Shown piece by piece: positions 1 to 7,021 of a stretch of DNA of 51,747 bases. The position numbers were made by a program, and so were the translations under genes. The notes beneath the pieces were generated by a model. That model worked only from the letters and a program-made list of their open reading frames with translations. It had not been told where the DNA came from and searched no databases. Position 1 is the first letter of the stretch. Every line of letters starts with the position of its first letter. The DNA lies in contig WSXX01000030.1 in the NCBI GenBank assembly GCA_009773515.1, positions 1-51,747 on the forward strand. Reading direction: 5' to 3'. The DNA is from Bacteroidota bacterium. Lineage in GTDB: Bacteria; Bacteroidota; Bacteroidia; Bacteroidales; Lentimicrobiaceae.

Positions 1-147
1 GACAATCGTGTTCACCCAAGAGACAATCGTGTTCACCCAAGAGACAATCGTGTTCACCCAAGAGACAATCGTGTTCACCTAAGATACAATCGTGTTCACC
101 CAAGATACAATCGTGTTCACCCAAGAGACAATCGAGTTGCCCGAAAA
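1..147. repeat. 21-bp tandem array 1
   Basis: Six near-identical 21-bp units begin at 1, 22, 43, 64, 85 and 106, each of the form (G/T)ACAATCGTGTTCACCCAAG plus A, followed by a degenerate seventh unit at 127-147. The array touches the window edge, so it probably extends further upstream. Unit-to-unit differences are one or two bases. There are no spacers, so this is not a CRISPR array. No gene can be assigned to it. Confidence 0.9.
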
Positions 148-193
148 TTTGGCAGGACGCTTATCGCCAGAGACTGATCACTGTCAACTGTGA

Positions 194-455
194 GCATCGG
201 ACTGCGACGAAAATGCATCGGTCTGCGACGAAAAAGCATAGGTCCGCATCGAAAAAGCATCGGTCTGCGCCAAAAAAGCACCGGACTGCACCGAATAAAT
301 ATCGGACTGCACCGAAAAAGCATCTGACTGCGCCGAAAAACCTTCGGACTGCACCGAATAAGCATCGGACCGCTCCGAAAAAGTATCTGACTGCACCGAA
401 AAAGCATCCGACTGCGCCGAAAAAGCAGCGGAATGCACCGAAAAAGCTTTGACTA
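194..455. repeat. 21-bp tandem array 2 with phased A-tracts
   Basis: Twelve 21-bp units start at 194, 215, 236 and every 21 bases to 425, with a partial thirteenth from 446. The consensus is roughly GCATCGGACTGCACCG followed by a run of four to six A (sometimes AATAA). Because 21 is divisible by three, several frames stay open and encode heptapeptide repeats. These are more likely by-products of the period than genes. An A-tract recurs every 21 bp, about two helical turns, which should bend the DNA in one direction. Confidence 0.9.
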
Positions 456-537
456 GCACCCGGAGAGGTTCATACCCCATCAACAGCCACTATTACCCGT
501 TCAAATGGTTATGCAAAAACTTCAATAAGCAATGTTT

Positions 538-747
538 CACTGTCGGAACGCTATGTTCCACTGTCAGACTGTTATATTCCATTGTCAGATCGGTTCCCGC
601 TACTGTCAGCTGACTTTATGGCATTGTCAGATCGGTTCCCGTCACTGTTAGCTGACTTTATGGCATTGTCAGATCGGTTCCCGCTACTGTCGGCTGACTT
701 TATGGCATTGTCAGATCGGTTCCCGGTATTGTCAACTGACTATGTGG
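538..747. repeat. 21-bp tandem array 3 with a 42-bp higher-order unit
   Basis: Ten 21-bp units run from 538 to 747, each starting with YAYTGT(C/T). From 580 on, two unit types alternate (CATTGTCAGATCGGTTCCCG, then TACTGTCAGCTGACTTTATG), giving a 42-bp higher-order repeat present about four times. The sequence differs from arrays 1 and 2, but the period is exactly the same. No open frame of note crosses it. The 90 bases between arrays 2 and 3 show no clear feature. Confidence 0.9.
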
Positions 748-776
748 ACTATTTCAATTGACTCATTAGTATTTCA

Positions 777-824
777 AACACTTTGCATTTGCACGTAAAG
801 CAATTAATATTTATGCAAAGCGTT
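777..824. repeat. inverted repeat after the 21-bp arrays
   Basis: AACACTTTGCAT (777-788) and ATGCAAAGCGTT (813-824) form a 12-bp inverted repeat with one mismatch and a 24-base spacer. It lies between array 3 and the 3' end of the Nudix gene. There is no T-run typical of a terminator. It could be an operator, an old element end, or a structured tail of the minus-strand transcript. Confidence 0.45.
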
Positions 825-876
825 CCGACGAGTCAATCAAATTGCCCCGGATATTTGATGGATTTGGATTGGTTTA

Positions 877-1341
877 CTAAAATTTACGGCTATTAATACT
901 TTTTATAACTGATTCAAAAAGAATAGGTTGTATAAGAGAATAAGTTAGTTTTTCAGGAAGATGATCAAGCAAAATCACCTCGGCAATTTCAAAATCAGGG
1001 AGATCACCCAATTTCAGAATCTGAGCATAATAAAGTCTGCCTTTTGTAATGATTCCTTCTATTTCAACAGAATAATCTGAAACGGCATGGATGTTAAATT
1101 CCAAAGCACCAGTTTCTTCCATAAGTTCACGGCTGGCAGCGTAATCAGGTGTTTCGTCTGGTTCAATATGTCCACCGGGAATTTCCCAGGTATCTCTCAG
1201 CTTGTTTCTTACAAAAACCCATTGATTTCTGAACTTTGAAATGATTATAACATATGTAAGGCCAGTTGGATCAGCACTAAGGGGGTTGATTTTTATAATT
1301 TGATTCATCTCAGCGGAAGTCAGACTAATGTTGTTCAGCAT
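877..1341 (-). CDS. Nudix hydrolase
   Basis: A 154-residue Nudix-family pyrophosphohydrolase that would cleave a nucleoside diphosphate linked to another moiety; the substrate cannot be read from sequence. The Nudix box Gx5Ex7REUxEExGU is complete at residues 57-79 (G57, E63, R71-E72, E75-E76, G78), so the Mg-binding glutamates are present and the enzyme should be active. There is no signal peptide, so it is cytoplasmic. Its ATG overlaps the TAA of the upstream acetyltransferase gene (TAATG), which indicates translational coupling and a shared transcript. It is the last gene before the 21-bp arrays, and no terminator is obvious downstream. Confidence 0.9.
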   Translation of the reverse strand: MLNNISLTSAEMNQIIKINPLSADPTGLTYVIIISKFRNQWVFVRNKLRDTWEIPGGHIEPDETPDYAASRELMEETGALEFNIHAVSDYSVEIEGIITKGRLYYAQILKLGDLPDFEIAEVILLDHLPEKLTYSLIQPILFESVIKSINSRKF

Positions 1342-1973
1342 TATGGTTTAGCCAGAAATTCAGAAAATAGTCTGAAAAATTCCGCTACATGCCAGGCATC
1401 CATTAGTCCGTGGTGCGCATTAACCGAGACGGGCATAATGATACGGCGCTGCTTTTCGGAATACTTCCCGAATGTAATTTTCGGCACACTGTCGCGAAAA
1501 GCAAAATGTCTTGCATGAGAGAGACCAGTGAAATTGATCCACGGAAGTACTGAATAATGGATTACATCATTTCTGCCGGTTTCTCCGTTGAGCCGAAGTC
1601 CGGCGGTTTTGCTTACTGCCTTAACTTCTTCGGCAACATTGGAGCTGAATTTACTGAAATCTTCAACAAAAGGAATAAACGAAAATCCAAAAGTGTGATC
1701 GGGCCGGCTTATGGTGGCTGACGCGTGCACTGAATCGTAAAGAACCGGTTTATTATCTTCAATTCTGCAGCGAAATTCTTCAATCCGATTGGCTGCCCTG
1801 AGCGATTGATAAAGGTAAAACTGGAAGAATGAAATCTGATGACTCCTGCACCAATTAAGAGCTTCCGTGCAATCCACTTCGGCAACAATTCCGAAGAAAG
1901 GTTCATCAAATTCTTTAAAAAATTCAAAGTGTTCTTTTCGGTTCCAGCTTTCCGTGTCGATAAGAGATTTCAT
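1341..1973 (-). CDS. CatA-like (chloramphenicol acetyltransferase family) acyltransferase
   Basis: 210 residues, the usual length for the trimeric CatA family, which moves the acetyl group of acetyl-CoA onto a hydroxyl (chloramphenicol in the type enzymes). The C-terminal active-site motif is HHGLMDAWH: H188 matches the catalytic base (CAT-III H195) and D192 the structural aspartate (D199). The usual glycine after that Asp is alanine (A193), a departure from the classic HHxxxDG. The early WxRxxHFxFF pattern (residues 10-19) and the PW of the substrate pocket (144-145) are also present. Many chromosomal Bacteroidota relatives are annotated as CAT without proven resistance, so the substrate is open. 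It is coupled to the downstream Nudix gene. Confidence 0.85.
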   Translation of the reverse strand: MKSLIDTESWNRKEHFEFFKEFDEPFFGIVAEVDCTEALNWCRSHQISFFQFYLYQSLRAANRIEEFRCRIEDNKPVLYDSVHASATISRPDHTFGFSFIPFVEDFSKFSSNVAEEVKAVSKTAGLRLNGETGRNDVIHYSVLPWINFTGLSHARHFAFRDSVPKITFGKYSEKQRRIIMPVSVNAHHGLMDAWHVAEFFRLFSEFLAKP

Positions 1974-2094
1974 ATTTTTTCGAGCAATTCAGGCAGTATT
2001 CTTAATTCGGTTATTTGCGAAAAATTATCGTTACCAGTTTGGAAAACGCTTATTTCATGTTCCAACCGCAAAGGAATGGCGCATGAACACCATA

Positions 2095-2919
2095 TCATTT
2101 CTCCAAAATTCTGTTTTTTCTGCGGTTAACATACCAAACAATCATTAAAATTATTGCAACCAAAAGTATAAATGGCCATAGGTTTGCAAGTATGATAAGC
2201 ACGTAAATTACTGCTGACCAGCCATTTTTAAAACCCTGCGACATCTTTTCAGTAAGGTGCGATTGCACAGGGGTAGTTTTGTAATAACTGAGGTTCAATG
2301 TTGAATAGTCAACCTGGTTTGACAGGTATTTCATGCGGCCTTCAATGGATTCGATTTCGCCCCTGAGCTGGTTTATCTGGTTTTCAATCTGAAGAATATC
2401 AGCTGTAGTTGATGCTTTTGATAGCAGTTCCAGGTATCTTTCTTCCAACGCTTTTCGATTTTTTAAGCGGGCTTCCACATCCAAAAATTCTTCTGTAACA
2501 TCGTTGGATGTAATGTTTTTATGGTCAAAGGCTTTGATGCCCTGGCTTATTTCATTTACCAATTCGTCAAAATTTTCGGAAGGCACTCTGATGGTTACAT
2601 TCCGGCTGATTCTTCTTCCGGAAGTATTTTCACTTTCGGATGATATCCAGGCGTTGTGCTTTTTGACCGAAGTTTCAACTTTTTTGTGTGAAAAATCCAG
2701 ATCGGATGTTTCAAAAGACATATCGCCGGTTTTTATAAGCTTCCGTGGAGTTGAAGCCGGAGTGACTTCAGGGTTTGTTGCTTTTTCTGACATAACCTGT
2801 AATTGCTCAGAATTATTGCCCGAGTTCAGACCCAGCAACGAGTCTGCATTGTTGCTGCCGCCGCATGAAATAAGCACGCAGCACAGAACAGCTAAAGTCA
2901 GTTGTTTGATGATTTTCAT
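2095..2919 (-). CDS. DUF4349-domain lipoprotein
   Basis: A 274-residue envelope protein. The N-terminus is a lipoprotein signal with lipobox LISC (cysteine near residue 20). Residues about 60-220 form the DUF4349 domain, which includes the RKLIKTGDMSFE start, RVPSENFDELV, and a coiled coil with DVEARLKNRKALEERYLELL. A hydrophobic helix at about 232-262 is followed by a basic tail (NRRKNR). A lipid anchor at one end and a transmembrane helix at the other suggests the coiled coil is held at the membrane. The family has no established biochemical role. It is transcribed alone; a TACATTTG box lies about 80 bases upstream (3004-2997). Confidence 0.85.
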   Translation of the reverse strand: MKIIKQLTLAVLCCVLISCGGSNNADSLLGLNSGNNSEQLQVMSEKATNPEVTPASTPRKLIKTGDMSFETSDLDFSHKKVETSVKKHNAWISSESENTSGRRISRNVTIRVPSENFDELVNEISQGIKAFDHKNITSNDVTEEFLDVEARLKNRKALEERYLELLSKASTTADILQIENQINQLRGEIESIEGRMKYLSNQVDYSTLNLSYYKTTPVQSHLTEKMSQGFKNGWSAVIYVLIILANLWPFILLVAIILMIVWYVNRRKNRILEK

Positions 2920-3032
2920 AATGAATTCTGAATTAGTGAAACGGTTGAATTAACTAACCCAATTGAGTAAACCGATCTAATTGGACTTACTGCAAACAAA
3001 TGTATCTAAAAATACAACAAGTACCCCCTCTG

Positions 3033-3073
3033 TCTCCCCCTGCGCCTTCGACTGCGCTCAGGCACCGGGGGAG
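3033..3073. repeat. stem-loop carrying a solo CTTCGACTGCGCTCAG end
   Basis: TCTCCCCC (3033-3040) can pair with GGGGGAGA around 3066-3074. The intervening loop carries CTTCGACTGCGCTCAG (3046-3061), one base off the terminal repeat of the 102-bp family found elsewhere in the window. It sits between the DUF4349 gene and the 3' end of the esterase gene. It is probably a solo or degraded copy rather than a terminator, because no T-run follows. Confidence 0.55.
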
Positions 3074-3167
3074 AACCTGCTAGCAAGGCATTTTACAATT
3101 TATAAGCGTCTAAAAACATGAAAGTAATAGTCCATTTTTCCGAAAGGGGAAAAAAGGACGATAACGC

Positions 3168-4097
3168 TTAATCCAAACCAAGCAAAAACATAACCGGAAT
3201 GTGAAGTCTTCGACTCCATGCTTTTTCGGAATGGTCTGCTCCTTCAAATTTACGGGTAATCCAGATATTTTTATCATATCCTTTGTCTTTGAGGATCTGA
3301 TCGGCGTGATTCTGGAAGGGTTCATATAAATTATCCAGCGTTTCAGTGCCAAAATCGAAGTAAAGCAAATGCTTTCCCGGAGGTGGAAGGTGTTCGCGAA
3401 GATAAGATAGCAATGCACCGGGCACAGGATTGTTTTCAACAGTAAATACGCCAGGCCAGTGGGTTGATAAACATGCAGCTCCGCCAAAAACTTCAGGATA
3501 TTCACAAATGGCGTACATCGAAATCAGTCCGCCCATGCTTGAACCCATTATGTAGGTATTTCCTGAATCAGTATGCGTGGCGTAAGTTTTATCGATAAAG
3601 GGTTTGAGTTCTGTAACAATAAATTTTAGATAGTTGTCTGAAATAATCCCGCCTTCAAAAAGTTTTGGAGTTCCTTCACCACGGTTTGCATTCATAAGGC
3701 TATCAATCTGTTTTTTCGAAAGATAATTTAATGCCTTTTGCGGAAAATACTCCATATGCCTTTTGGGTGTATTCCAGATTCCAACCACAATACAGGGCTT
3801 TATTTTTTCTTCATCCATCAGCTGGCCAAGGGTTTCATCAACTCCCCAGTCCTGCCTGTTCCAGGAGATTGAAGAATCAAAAAGCATCTGACCATCGTGC
3901 ATATAAAGCACTGCATATTTATTTTCAGGTGTATAACCATCAGGTAGCCAGATGTCGATATTGCGGGATTCAACAAATTCCGAATAAAATTTTTCGTGTC
4001 TTATCAATTGTCCTGAGCTGACTTCGGAAAGCGACTGTGCACTCAGGTTCATCGTAATCACAAATGACATGTAAAAGATGAGTGATATTGTCCTCAT
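3168..4097 (-). CDS. secreted alpha/beta-hydrolase, putative esterase (esterase D/IroE-like)
   Basis: 309 residues with an N-terminal signal peptide (about 1-20, ending near LSAQ). The fold is the putative-esterase family (PF00756), which includes feruloyl and acetyl esterases and siderophore esterases. Nucleophile motif GSSMGG places the serine at S187. H289 in GADHSE is the likely catalytic histidine, and the acidic member is probably in DFGTETLD (248-255). YAVLYMHDGQMLFD near residue 61 is the typical first core strand and oxyanion region. It acts in the periplasm or outside the cell. The substrate could be an ester on a glycan, given the many carbohydrate enzymes nearby, but this is inference. 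Confidence 0.85.
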   Translation of the reverse strand: MRTISLIFYMSFVITMNLSAQSLSEVSSGQLIRHEKFYSEFVESRNIDIWLPDGYTPENKYAVLYMHDGQMLFDSSISWNRQDWGVDETLGQLMDEEKIKPCIVVGIWNTPKRHMEYFPQKALNYLSKKQIDSLMNANRGEGTPKLFEGGIISDNYLKFIVTELKPFIDKTYATHTDSGNTYIMGSSMGGLISMYAICEYPEVFGGAACLSTHWPGVFTVENNPVPGALLSYLREHLPPPGKHLLYFDFGTETLDNLYEPFQNHADQILKDKGYDKNIWITRKFEGADHSEKAWSRRLHIPVMFLLGLD

Positions 4098-4129
4098 AAA
4101 ATGAATATTTAGAAATTTACCTGAAATGA

Positions 4130-4137
4130 CAAATATA
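4130..4137 (-). promoter_or_regulatory. candidate -7 box upstream of the esterase gene
   Basis: Read on the minus strand, TATATTTG fits the Bacteroidota -7 consensus TAnnTTTG and lies 33 bases upstream of the esterase ATG. No clear -33 TTTG is visible at the right distance, so support is moderate. Confidence 0.4.
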
Positions 4138-4155
4138 CCCTAAAAACCTCCTAAA

Positions 4156-4226
4156 AAGTCAGGGCTTGACTTGATATTATCTTGTTTTTGTAAGATGCTT
4201 GTTTTCAATTAGTCAAACCCTGACTT
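4156..4226. repeat. 71-bp palindromic element, copy 1
   Basis: The terminal inverted repeats AAGTCAGGGCTTGACT (4156-4171) and AGTCAAACCCTGACTT (4211-4226) match over 16 bp with one difference. The inside reads TTGATATTATCTTGTTTTTG and onward. A full-length copy of exactly 71 bp lies inverted at 48428-48498 and a half copy at 32370-32397. The right end overlaps the 3' end of the adjacent membrane-protein gene and supplies its stop codon. Confidence 0.85.
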
Positions 4227-5493
4227 TGCTCCATCTTTCAGAAAACTGCTCCCAATCAATCAGACTGATAAAAGCCAAAAAAACACCGGAGATGGCAATA
4301 GCCTGTATTCGGTAGGTAAACCAGTTGTGAAAATAACTATGGTTTGCAGTTACATAAAACCAGATGTATGGAACAAAAGCCACGGCAAGATAAAGAATTG
4401 CTTTTGTAATTCCTTTCTTTTTAAAATATAATATACTGAAGATGAGAAGTGTAATCAGTATTAAATTGATAAAAACCAAAGGAAGGAAGTTGAAATTTGC
4501 TTCAATTGCTGACATTCTGTTGATGCCTTCGCTGCCTGATCGAAGTAAAAACTGATTTTTTACATCGGAAAAAATGTCAAAATCAGCAACAGGAATGGTA
4601 ATCAGAACCTTAAATACCCATGCGCCGAGATATCCGGTTGACCAGAGTAATCCAAACGCAAGCAATTGCTGAATTCCAAATACTAAATCTTTTTTGAGGT
4701 TTCCTTCCTCTTTGATCATGCTAACCCATATCAGCATTGGTAATCCAAGGGTAAGTAAGGGTGCTGTCAAGAGGTCGAAATAAGTGGTAACCGCACCGGT
4801 TATAAAAAATAATAATCCAGTGTTTTCTTTATTTCTTTTCATGTGTGAGATAAGGAAAAGTCCGGCAATTATTGAAATGATAAGTACTGGTGACATTTGC
4901 ATTGAAAACTGCATGATGTAAACATTCACAAAGAACAATCCGGCTAGCATAGCCATCGATTTAAGACCTCCGGTTTCACGGTAAAGTACCATCGCAAAAG
5001 CGGCCATAAGAACTGAAGTGATGAAAAATATCAGCCACTTAATTTCATTGAAATTGGTAAAAGAATAAAAAATCCTGAAAAAGAATGAATTGCCATGCCA
5101 GTATCTTGCATAATTGACATTTGGCTTAAGATTATTGTGCTTAATGTTGTAACTCAAATGTTTCCATTGTGAGGTATATGAGCCGTCCTCCATGCGACAT
5201 CTTCCAAGCAGTGCTGATTTTAAAGGTTCCTGATTATCAACGGTATAAATAATATTGGAAATCTGGCCATCCATTGCATAGTCCAGCCTGTGATGATCGC
5301 CTTTTATAATCAGGTCAGGATAATCAGGTTGATTTATAACATCTTTAATGCTTGATTCAATGTTTTTTCTAACCGGTTCATCCGGAATCAAAACCGAAAG
5401 CAATGAGAAGCCCAAAAAAATACAAACAAGCAGAACGAATACTTTTAAGTACAACAGTATTCTTTGCAACAGTGAAAACCCTGAAAATGACAT
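4213..5493 (-). CDS. multipass membrane protein of unknown function
   Basis: 426 residues. One transmembrane helix lies at about 13-35, followed by a soluble extracytoplasmic segment (about 36-150) with RYWHGNSFFFRIFYSF near 130, then about eight to nine hydrophobic helices to the C-terminus. The topology (one helix, a large loop, then a helix bundle) resembles GT-C glycosyltransferases and polymer-handling membrane proteins, but no catalytic motif is certain, so no function is assigned. It starts 39 bases after the GH53 stop and may share its transcript. The last four residues (KVRV) and the TGA stop are encoded by the inverted end of the 71-bp element, so the native C-terminus was probably altered. 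Confidence 0.7.
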   Translation of the reverse strand: MSFSGFSLLQRILLYLKVFVLLVCIFLGFSLLSVLIPDEPVRKNIESSIKDVINQPDYPDLIIKGDHHRLDYAMDGQISNIIYTVDNQEPLKSALLGRCRMEDGSYTSQWKHLSYNIKHNNLKPNVNYARYWHGNSFFFRIFYSFTNFNEIKWLIFFITSVLMAAFAMVLYRETGGLKSMAMLAGLFFVNVYIMQFSMQMSPVLIISIIAGLFLISHMKRNKENTGLLFFITGAVTTYFDLLTAPLLTLGLPMLIWVSMIKEEGNLKKDLVFGIQQLLAFGLLWSTGYLGAWVFKVLITIPVADFDIFSDVKNQFLLRSGSEGINRMSAIEANFNFLPLVFINLILITLLIFSILYFKKKGITKAILYLAVAFVPYIWFYVTANHSYFHNWFTYRIQAIAISGVFLAFISLIDWEQFSERWSKVRV

Positions 5494-5532
5494 ATGTTCC
5501 GAATGAAATGAGACGGATATTAAAACAGGTAA

Positions 5533-6615
5533 TTATTCAAAAGCTTCAATTACAGGTAGTGCTTTAAAATCAAAATCATAAAACGCCTGATTTTCCCAGC
5601 TGGAGCCATTGGTCGCCTGCGGGCCTTTGTAAGCAACCCATTCTCCTCCCCAGTAAGCAAAACCAATCAATTGTGACGATGAAGTTGAGATTCTTTTAAT
5701 CTCTTTCATAAAGGAAAGTTGCCCGGCTTCGGAAGCCGGAATACCTGTAATGATCTGATTGTCACCTCCGATTATATTGTTTGTCCAGTCATTCCATTCA
5801 AATGTGAAAGGGTAGGAGGTTTCGGCAATCATTACCGGCTTGAAAAATCTGTTGCTCAGCCATTTAAGATCGGCTTCGAGTTGCGCTAAATCTTTGCCGT
5901 GCCATTTGGGGTAATATGAAATGCCAATGATATCATAATCAATACTTTGCAGATTTGCAAGAAGTTGTTCTGCTCCGTTTGTTCCTGCGTAATGCATCAT
6001 GATTTTACAGGAAGTGCTGTTATCCCGCACTGCTTTCACACCTGATTCAAGCAAGCCTTTCAGATTGTCCATATTTGCGGATCTTCCCAAAGGCCAAATC
6101 ATTCCACCGTTTATTTCATTTCCAATCTGAATAAAATCCGGCGAAATATCTGTCATAATTTTGGAGGTGTAGGCATACACACTATCTTTCAGGACATTAA
6201 TAGTAAGATTCTGCCATGCGAGAGGCGGTTGCTGGTTTCCGGGATCAGCCCAGGTATCAGAGTAATGCACGGTAAGCCAGACTTTAAGCCCGCGGGCTTT
6301 TACTCTTTGCGAGAATGCTTTTACCTCCTGAAACCCTGAGATTCCATTGGCAGGACTGTGCCAGATTCTGATTCTCACTGTATTCATCCCTGCATTTTTC
6401 AGTGTGGTGAGCATGTCTTCTGCCTGACCTTCACGGTTGTAAAAAGTTACGCCGTCATTTTCAATCATCGGCAAAAACGAAAGATCAGCTGCCTTGAAAA
6501 TGAATTTTTCAGGAACCGGTTCAGGGTCGTCCTTTTTTTCCTTGCAGGATGAGAATAAAATCAAAGGGGAAATCATTAAAATCAAAAAGACAAACAGGTC
6601 TGTATATTTCTTCAT
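5533..6615 (-). CDS. GH53 arabinogalactan endo-beta-1,4-galactanase, lipoprotein
   Basis: An endo-beta-1,4-galactanase that would cleave the galactan side chains of pectin. The start chosen is the ATG at 6615, because it opens directly into a lipoprotein signal with lipobox FSSC (C24); an in-frame ATG at 6654 would add 13 residues. The protein is 360 residues, normal for GH53. The (beta/alpha)8 fold carries the acid/base glutamate in QIGNEINGG (E168) and the nucleophile in MIAETSYP (E265), along with RIRIWHSP and HYSDTWADPG. It is likely lipid-anchored and surface-exposed. No GH2 beta-galactosidase or SusC/SusD partner is in view, so it stands apart from a classical pectin locus. Confidence 0.92.
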   Translation of the reverse strand: MKKYTDLFVFLILMISPLILFSSCKEKKDDPEPVPEKFIFKAADLSFLPMIENDGVTFYNREGQAEDMLTTLKNAGMNTVRIRIWHSPANGISGFQEVKAFSQRVKARGLKVWLTVHYSDTWADPGNQQPPLAWQNLTINVLKDSVYAYTSKIMTDISPDFIQIGNEINGGMIWPLGRSANMDNLKGLLESGVKAVRDNSTSCKIMMHYAGTNGAEQLLANLQSIDYDIIGISYYPKWHGKDLAQLEADLKWLSNRFFKPVMIAETSYPFTFEWNDWTNNIIGGDNQIITGIPASEAGQLSFMKEIKRISTSSSQLIGFAYWGGEWVAYKGPQATNGSSWENQAFYDFDFKALPVIEAFE

Positions 6616-6686
6616 TGTTGAGGTCTTTGCAAAACTTGAAATTCCGTAATTCACTAATTTATAATCTTTTAGCTAAGAAAAAATGT

Positions 6687-6702
6687 CTTCGACTCCGCTC
6701 AG
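6687..6702. repeat. solo end of the 102-bp element
   Basis: An exact CTTCGACTCCGCTCAG, followed by ACTGAC, lies 80 bp before the interrupted full copy. The 366-base gap between the GH53 gene and the FtsX permease gene consists largely of this end, the full copy and its insertion. No gene is seen in the gap. Confidence 0.75.
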
Positions 6703-6781
6703 ACTGACAGTCATCCTGAGTTGTAACTCAAAATAATTTGAGCATAATGCGCAGATGACAGTTAAATCAAGCGTTTTAACA

Positions 6782-6929
6782 CTTCGACTCTCAGTGTGAC
6801 ATGCGTTTTATGTCAAAATAGATTCTCTTTAATATACACGTTACCTACTCTATACGATGTCCTCCTGAGTCCCGCACGTGCGGGAAAGGATCAGACGAAC
6901 ATCTGTCATTGGTAGCGGAGTCAAAGGAC
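6782..6929. repeat. 102-bp element, inverted copy with a 46-bp insertion
   Basis: The left end is CTTCGACTCTCAG (6782-6794), the family end with three bases missing. The body (GTGTGACATGCGTTTTATG ... CGATGTCCTCCTGAG) aligns with the reverse complement of the copy at 49807-49908. The other end is split: CTGAG stops at 6869 and CGGAGTCAAAGGAC resumes at 6916. Removing the 46 inserted bases and restoring the 3-bp gap gives 102 bp, the exact length of the other two copies. The insert opens with the perfect palindrome TCCCGCACGTGCGGGA (6870-6885). Confidence 0.8.
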
Positions 6930-7021
6930 GTCTACTAAACGACATTCTTAGACAATTGCAAAAATAGTCAATTCACCTGTGCATAGGCAAAAACAATTGG
7001 GAAAGCGCATGCAGCACTTTG

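Noticed and set aside
117-483. Three repeat-coded proteins in array 2
   Set aside because: A 21-bp period keeps frames open automatically. There is no ribosome-binding or promoter context and no sign that one frame is favoured.
1-747. CRISPR array
   Set aside because: The units follow each other directly with no unique spacers, and no cas gene is in the window.
1341-1973. Proven chloramphenicol-resistance gene
   Set aside because: The family match is good, but the motif is altered (HHxxxDA), and chromosomal relatives often lack the activity.
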